A DNA stretch of 64,000 nt from Glandiceps talaboti (Eukaryota > Hemichordata > Enteropneusta > Spengelidae), in the NCBI RefSeq assembly GCF_964340395.1, contig NC_135561.1, forward strand, positions 3,676,001-3,740,000, in the 5' to 3' direction. How positions within the stretch are numbered: position 1 is the first letter of the stretch; every line of letters begins with the position of its first letter. The notes beneath the pieces were generated by a model, which was not told where the DNA came from, made no database searches, and worked only from the letters and a program-made list of their open reading frames with translations. Positions 58,822-64,000 of this stretch are shown in pieces. The translations under genes and the position numbers were made by a program.

Positions 58822-59308
58822 GCAGAGACACACAAATGGCATTCTCGCAAACCAGAGCTGATATTTCTACGGCGACACTGCGAAATAACGACATTCTGGC
58901 AAACCAGAGCTATTATTTCTTCCAGAATTGGCGGCGCCAGTGCTTGGACAGTGCCGTAAAAGAGGCTGTGATTTACGACGATGACATATGGAGACTATGA
59001 AAGTAAAAAAATGAAAAATATATATGGGGGACGAAAAGAATAAAAATGGGAAAAGTACGGCGGACGAAAGTAGGAAAAAAGAAAAGTAATTGTGATAAAT
59101 ATCATTGTGTCTGTGAGGTTGTATCAAACAGGCTAGGGCCAGTGAACACTAACATGAAGCGGTCAGTACTGCCACATGTGTTGCGTCGAATGGTAGTGTA
59201 AGGAGTAACTGGGGTTTGTACACGGACAAACTGTCGAATTATGGATACCTAGTATGTACATGTTACATATACATTTTAATCTTGTCGATCAGTTAAACTT
59301 GAACTATT
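58821..59308. other. Intergenic DNA with a dispersed repeat fragment
   Basis: No gene was recognised. At about 58941-58984 lies a 45-bp segment (CTTGGACAGTGCC then TAAAAGAGGCTGTGATTTAC) that also occurs at about 6692-6735. Confidence 0.4.
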
Positions 59309-59641
59309 CTCCACGGATTCTCCACCAATGTCACGCTCTACTGTTCTCAATCAGTGTAACTTTAATGACGATTCTCCACTCTGTCTTTCCAGTGTACCGA
59401 GATCTTCGGGCTTGGATAAATCAGGAATTAGTCTTACTCGCTCTCATGCTTACAGAGAAAATACAGCACGCACCAGTGTAGTTGTCGAAACTCACAAATT
59501 GAAGTGTATTCACAGCAACATTCTAATATATAGTATGAATGGTTTCAGTTAATCCAGATACAAGTTCAGTATCAAAGATGACCTTTCTCCCAGGTTCTTG
59601 TATTCCAAATAGCATCCTAGGCCACCTCATATATAAGTCGC
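59309..59641. repeat. Segmental duplication, copy A
   Basis: About 333 bp, aligned with 60839-61181. Shared blocks include GTTCTCAATCAGTGTAA, TTTAATGACGATTCTCCACT, CTGTCTTTCCAGTGTACC, TACAGCACGCACCAGTGTAG, GGTTTCAGTTAATC and TTGTATTCCAAATAGCATC. The copies carry scattered substitutions and small indels, so the duplication is old. Confidence 0.85.
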
Positions 59642-60165
59642 CCATCATAAAAGAAAGATAATATCACAGATGAGGAATTTCTTCCTTGTCTGTGATTATA
59701 TATACAATAACATCTACTCATACATAATATGCAATATGTTTTGCCAGCACACTAAAATATCAATATTTGATAATTTGTGTATACTTAATAATCTTGATGT
59801 TATATACTTTATGATAAATTTACATTGGAACAGAAGCCAACAGATATAGTCAATTTCGATTTTCCAATCATTCCATTTTCAGCAAATTAAAAGTACCGAT
59901 TACAAAGTACAGAATACTAGACAAGTAATAGTAATCCCTTTCCATATACCATTAAAGTGGTCATATTTTGAAATGATGTCCATATAATACATGTTATACT
60001 ACGGCTAGATCGATTTGGCCAATCAGAGGCCTTGATTTCGGTTGGTTATATGGCGCCATAACCCACTCTTTCTTAGGGGTGTGACCTATATTACGCTCAG
60101 CACTCAATTTGCATGCAACAAATTACACAACATTTTGAAAAAAAATCGGTTGAGACAATCACGCC

Positions 60166-60294
60166 GTAGTATAAGTAAGATAGACAACTCGTTCGGTAGG
60201 GTTATGTGCCAAAAAGTCGGGGCTACGCCCCCTCGTTTATTGGCACACAACCCTCCCGAACTCGTTGACTGTCTATTACGTATTTATACGTTAC
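60166..60294. repeat. Long imperfect hairpin with GGGGC-TAC-GCCCC tip
   Basis: The two halves are imperfect reverse complements over about 55-60 bp: GATAGACAACTCGTTCGG and GGGTTATGTGCCAAAAA on the left pair with TTATTGGCACACAACCC and CCGAACTCGTTGACTGTCTA on the right. The loop is three bases. Probably a MITE; no target duplication could be set with confidence. Confidence 0.75.
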
Positions 60295-60838
60295 CTTTTT
60301 AAATCAACACTTCAGATAATTATACAAACCTAAAGTTCGCGCCCTGCTTTCCAAACGATGTCTGTCGGTCATCGTATATAGTTAATGTTTTACCTGCATG
60401 AAAGAGCATAAGTATCAAATAAGAGTTGACCCATGCATGCAGTGGCAATAAAAGTAATCTATTGAGTAAGATTTTGAAATGTAAAGAGTTTTCTATAGTT
60501 ATTTGAATCAGAAAAAGTGATCTGACAGGTAGGATAATTTTGATATTAAAACAATCAAATACACCAATTATTGTAATAATTAATCTCAGTGACACTGGCA
60601 TTTCATGTTTGTTTCACATAAGGGTACGAACTACATACAACAGGTGATATATTGCTGGACTGTTCGATTAGCATCCCAATGCCCATTCTATAAACTAGCA
60701 ACATGGTATACTGGTGCACGTGGATATCATGTGTATTCAATTACTATACCCATGTACAACAATGTGGCTGAACATGCACAGCATGCATCTCTACATGCAT
60801 GACATGTAGAACAGTTGCCGATATATTAATTGATAGAT

Positions 60839-61181
60839 CTCCGCGGATTCTTCAATATTACGCTTTACTGTTCTCAATCAGTGTAAATTTAATGACGATT
60901 CTCCACTCAAACTGTCTTTCCAGTGTACCAAGGTCTTTGTGCTTGGATAAGTTGGGAATTAATCTCATTCGCTCTCGTACTCACATATAAAATACAGCAC
61001 GCACCAGTGTAGATGTCGAAATCATAATTTGAAGTGTAACAGTTATCTTTATTCACAGCAATATATAGTTTTAAATGGTTTCAGTTAATCTAAATACAAG
61101 TTCAGTACCAAAGGTGACCTTTCTCCCAGATTCTTGTATTCCAAATAGCATCTTTAATAGGCCATGTCATATATAAGTCGC
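60839..61181. repeat. Segmental duplication, copy B
   Basis: Counterpart of 59309-59641, in direct orientation, offset by about 1.53 kb. The preceding segment (about 60697-60814) is in turn related to 61183-61289 plus 63335 onward, so the duplicated unit was larger and repeated more than once. Confidence 0.85.
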
Positions 61182-61289
61182 AACATGGTGTACACATGGA
61201 CACCACATGCTATACGGTCCCACGACTGTGGCACATGTATACAAACCCCGTGTACAATGTGGCTGACACCGATGTACACATGCATCTAA

Positions 61290-63331
61290 GGGACCGGTCA
61301 GTTTCTCCAGCCTGGGGGGGGGGGCGGTGGATTCTTAAATCGGGCCGACAAAAAGTCACTGACCCCCCCCCCCCCCTATCTGTAAAACCCAAAACAGGCT
61401 GACCCTCTATCACTTAATTCTAAAACATGATGACCCCCCCCCCCCCCCCATATATGATATTCGCATGAGTGACAGGTATTTTTTGATCGTGACTCAGTGT
61501 GGACTGCTTGACTGTCTTGCATCTACTTTATAAGATCCCGGGTTAGCACTATCATAATTATAATTATTGACTACACATGGTAAATATATTTGAAAAGAAG
61601 TTTAATAGCATCTTGACAGTGAAAGGTAGGGGGAAAGCTTGAGAAGGGAATATGTACAGCTGTCATGGGGGGTCCTAGGGGGTCTCCCCCTAGAAGCCCA
61701 AGAGGTTTTTAACTCTGAAAAGTCAATTTTGAGACTATTCAGACATTTTTAGAAAATCATTTCCAAGCTTTACAAGACAGCACTAACATGTAAAAAGCAA
61801 CTACATAAGGTTGAAATATTTTTGAAATATAGTTTGATAGGATCTTGACAGTAAGAGGTAGGGGAGAGATCTTGAGACTGGGATGTGTACACCTCATGGG
61901 GGAGGGGGGTCCTAGGGGGTCTCCCCTAGAAGCCCTGGAGGTTTTTTCCCTGAAAAGTCAATTTTGAGACTATTCAGACCCTTTCAGACAATAATTTTCA
62001 AGCCTTACAAGACAACACCAACATGTAAAAAACAACTACATAGGGTTGAAATACTTTTGAAATATACTTTGATAGCATCTTGGCAGTAAGAGGGGAAGAG
62101 CTTGAGACTGGGATATGTCCACCTCATGCAGGGGGTCTGAGGGGGTCTCCCTCTAGAAGCCCTGAAGGATTTTTACTCTTATAGCCAATATTTACGCTAT
62201 TTAGACCCTTCAAGCAATAACTTAATCCATGCTTTACAAGACAGCAAGTATCAGAAACTATTCTTTATAACTTACACTAAGGGTTGAAATATGTTCTTAA
62301 AAAGTTAAATGGCATCATTATATACATGTAGGTCAGCACATCTAATGGTAGTATCATTGGTAGGGGAGATTTGGAGATTAAGGCAATTTTAGACTATCTT
62401 GGCAAACATTTCACATCTTGAAAAGACAATATCATCTCAAATTAGAATAGGGTGAAAATATTTAAGAAAAATTTAATACCATTATGACAGTAAAAAGGTT
62501 GTTGGTGTATCTGATTGTTGGTTGTTGGTTGAATGCATAAGTGACCTCTGGGAGTGAGGAAGTCCTTGGGGTTTTCCCCCTGGCAGATATGGAGTTTTTT
62601 GCTTGAGATACTAAGGCAATGTTTAGGTTATTCATAACCTTTGAGGTAATATATATATATTCCAAGCTTCGAAAAGCTAACCTAAATGTACGTTTTAAAT
62701 GAGTTTCCTATATCACATAAAATAGACATGTAACATTAGTATAGGGGCATTAATATATGTATAATAAAGTCACCGGTATGTTAGAGAACTTTAGGTGGTC
62801 ATACCTAGTGTATAATAGAAACTGGAATCTGATGAGATGTGGTGATTTGTAGTGTCAATAACATGACGAGTTGAACAATTTAGATTAACTTCATTTATAA
62901 ACTATCTATGAAAATTGCCATTACGAAACCTTCAAGTCACAAGTTCACTTTTGCCCCAAACTGCAATATAAGTGAAGCATTGATTGTGAAACAGCCAAGC
63001 ATTTACATGACATGTTCTGTAACTAGTGTGGTAGCTAGGTAATACATGTATATGTATATGTATAGTTATGTTTGAACTAATAAGTAATATTAAAGAATTC
63101 ATGTAAGAAACAGGGACAAGAACAAATATTGACATGTACCACATTTCAGACAAGGCTATATGCCATTGTAGAAAGGATTTTTTTCTTCCATCACAATTTA
63201 AAACACAATGACCCCCCCTATCCACAATTTTCAAAACAGCATGACCCCCCTACTGCCAATTTCAAAAACAGGGCGACCCCCCTACCAATCCACCGCCCCC
63301 CCCCCCCCGGCCGAAGAAACTGACCGGTCCC
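61290..63331. mobile_element. Harbinger-like non-autonomous DNA transposon (2.04 kb)
   Basis: Inverted ends begin GGGACCGGTCAGTTTCT and continue to a G-run and GGTGGAT; the right end is the complement. TAA flanks both sides (61287-61289 and 63332-63334), the target size used by PIF/Harbinger elements. Both ends carry AAAACA...TGACCCCC words in the same orientation, two to three per end. The interior (about 61585-62460) is about four diverged copies of a roughly 235-bp unit (GTTGAAATAT..., CCTAGGGGGTCTCCCC, CAAGACA). No transposase or other ORF is present. A related empty site exists at about 60795-60815. Confidence 0.8.
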
Positions 63332-63334
63332 TAA

Positions 63335-64000
63335 ATGTAGAACAGTTGCAGATTGCATTACACATTTTAAATAGTCGTTTCACAACCATCTTGAATATGA
63401 GCTGTACGAGAATACGAGGTTGGGAGGTAAAACGATATTTCTCGATAACACAGTAACCTGGCTAATATTGGGCTGGTAAATAGACTAAAATTAGTAACGT
63501 GGATTACGGTGCATCTTGACTGGAGTCTGTTTATGGACAGTAGAAAGCAAGACTCACGTGGTTATCCAAATGTCTGCATACACCTCTAAGTTGGATACGT
63601 ATACGGCAATTGTGTCTTTGGCCATCTAATACTTCCTATAACAACCCAAGATTACATACAGTAAGTATATCGAATGCGCTGAACCACGGATCCTACTTCG
63701 ACCCACAATCGCGTGTGGGCTAAGATTCAATGTTCTGGGATATCGGGTCCTAGTACAAAACATATTCGTGTCATTAGATATTCATAGTATACAAATATTT
63801 ACAAAGTATCGTCACTGGTTACATCTAATTATATCTTGTTGGTAATGAAATAGTGATAGTAATAGGTAACGATGCTTTATGAATATTCGTAAATGACGTG
63901 AATGAAATATTTTGGGACAATTAGTGAATCTTAGCCCTCACGCGACTGTGATCTGACTATCTCCATTTGGATAATACTGTGATGTCTTTGAATTACGGAT
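63335..64000. other. Intergenic DNA to the end of the window
   Basis: Continues the duplicated sequence (ATGTAGAACAGTTGC) and then unique AT-rich DNA. No gene or array is seen. Confidence 0.45.

Noticed and set aside
59328-60990. Coding exons in the duplicated segment (a TTTCCAG/TGTACC acceptor and a shared short frame)
   Set aside because: The frame is broken in the second copy, and no domain or donor supports it.

Overview
This is invertebrate animal nuclear DNA. Genes are split by many GT-AG introns, there are AATAAA poly(A) signals, and the intergenic and intronic DNA is AT-rich and packed with tetranucleotide microsatellites, minisatellites and transposons. The species cannot be fixed from the sequence. 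The gene set fits an invertebrate bilaterian (for example an invertebrate deuterostome or a lophotrochozoan), which is inference only. For five spliced genes and one two-exon gene I built full exon models; in each the summed coding length is an exact multiple of three and the product has a normal length for its family.

Layout. 1-4670: no gene seen; microsatellites and a tRNA-derived SINE. 4671-12532 (+): a 10-exon SLC20/PiT sodium-phosphate symporter. 12533-17000: likely 3' UTR, a LINE tail, a minisatellite and a second LINE end. 17036-20785 (+): a two-exon BAG3/starvin-type co-chaperone with heat-shock elements in its upstream region. 21543-21791: a TTAA-flanked MITE. 23336-25158 (-): CCDC127. 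26049-37984 (+): SDHA in 16 exons. CCDC127 and SDHA lie head to head, the same arrangement as at human 5p15.33. 39752-45823: an apparently intact DIRS retrotransposon (gag-like ORF, RT/RNase H/methyltransferase-like ORF, tyrosine recombinase ORF, inverted terminal repeats and internal complementary region). 45900-46692: a non-autonomous DNA transposon with long terminal inverted repeats and an 8-bp target duplication. 47344-50488 (+): an NXPE-like protein (neurexophilin-like plus PC-esterase). 53172-58702 (+): an SLC34/NaPi-II sodium-phosphate cotransporter in five exons. 58740-64000: no gene seen; a segmental duplication, a long hairpin and a 2-kb Harbinger-like element whose pre-insertion site is preserved in a nearby duplicate.

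How the genes relate. The two unrelated families of animal Na+/phosphate transporters (SLC20 and SLC34) lie about 41 kb apart on the same strand, which may or may not be meaningful. SDHA and CCDC127 probably share a bidirectional promoter that carries an NRF-1-like site next to SDHA. The other genes have no obvious functional link. Much of the novelty is in the repeats: a tandem array that has multiplied a splice donor, three DNA transposons with recognisable target duplications, and a DIRS element whose two terminal repeats differ at a single position over about 137 bp.
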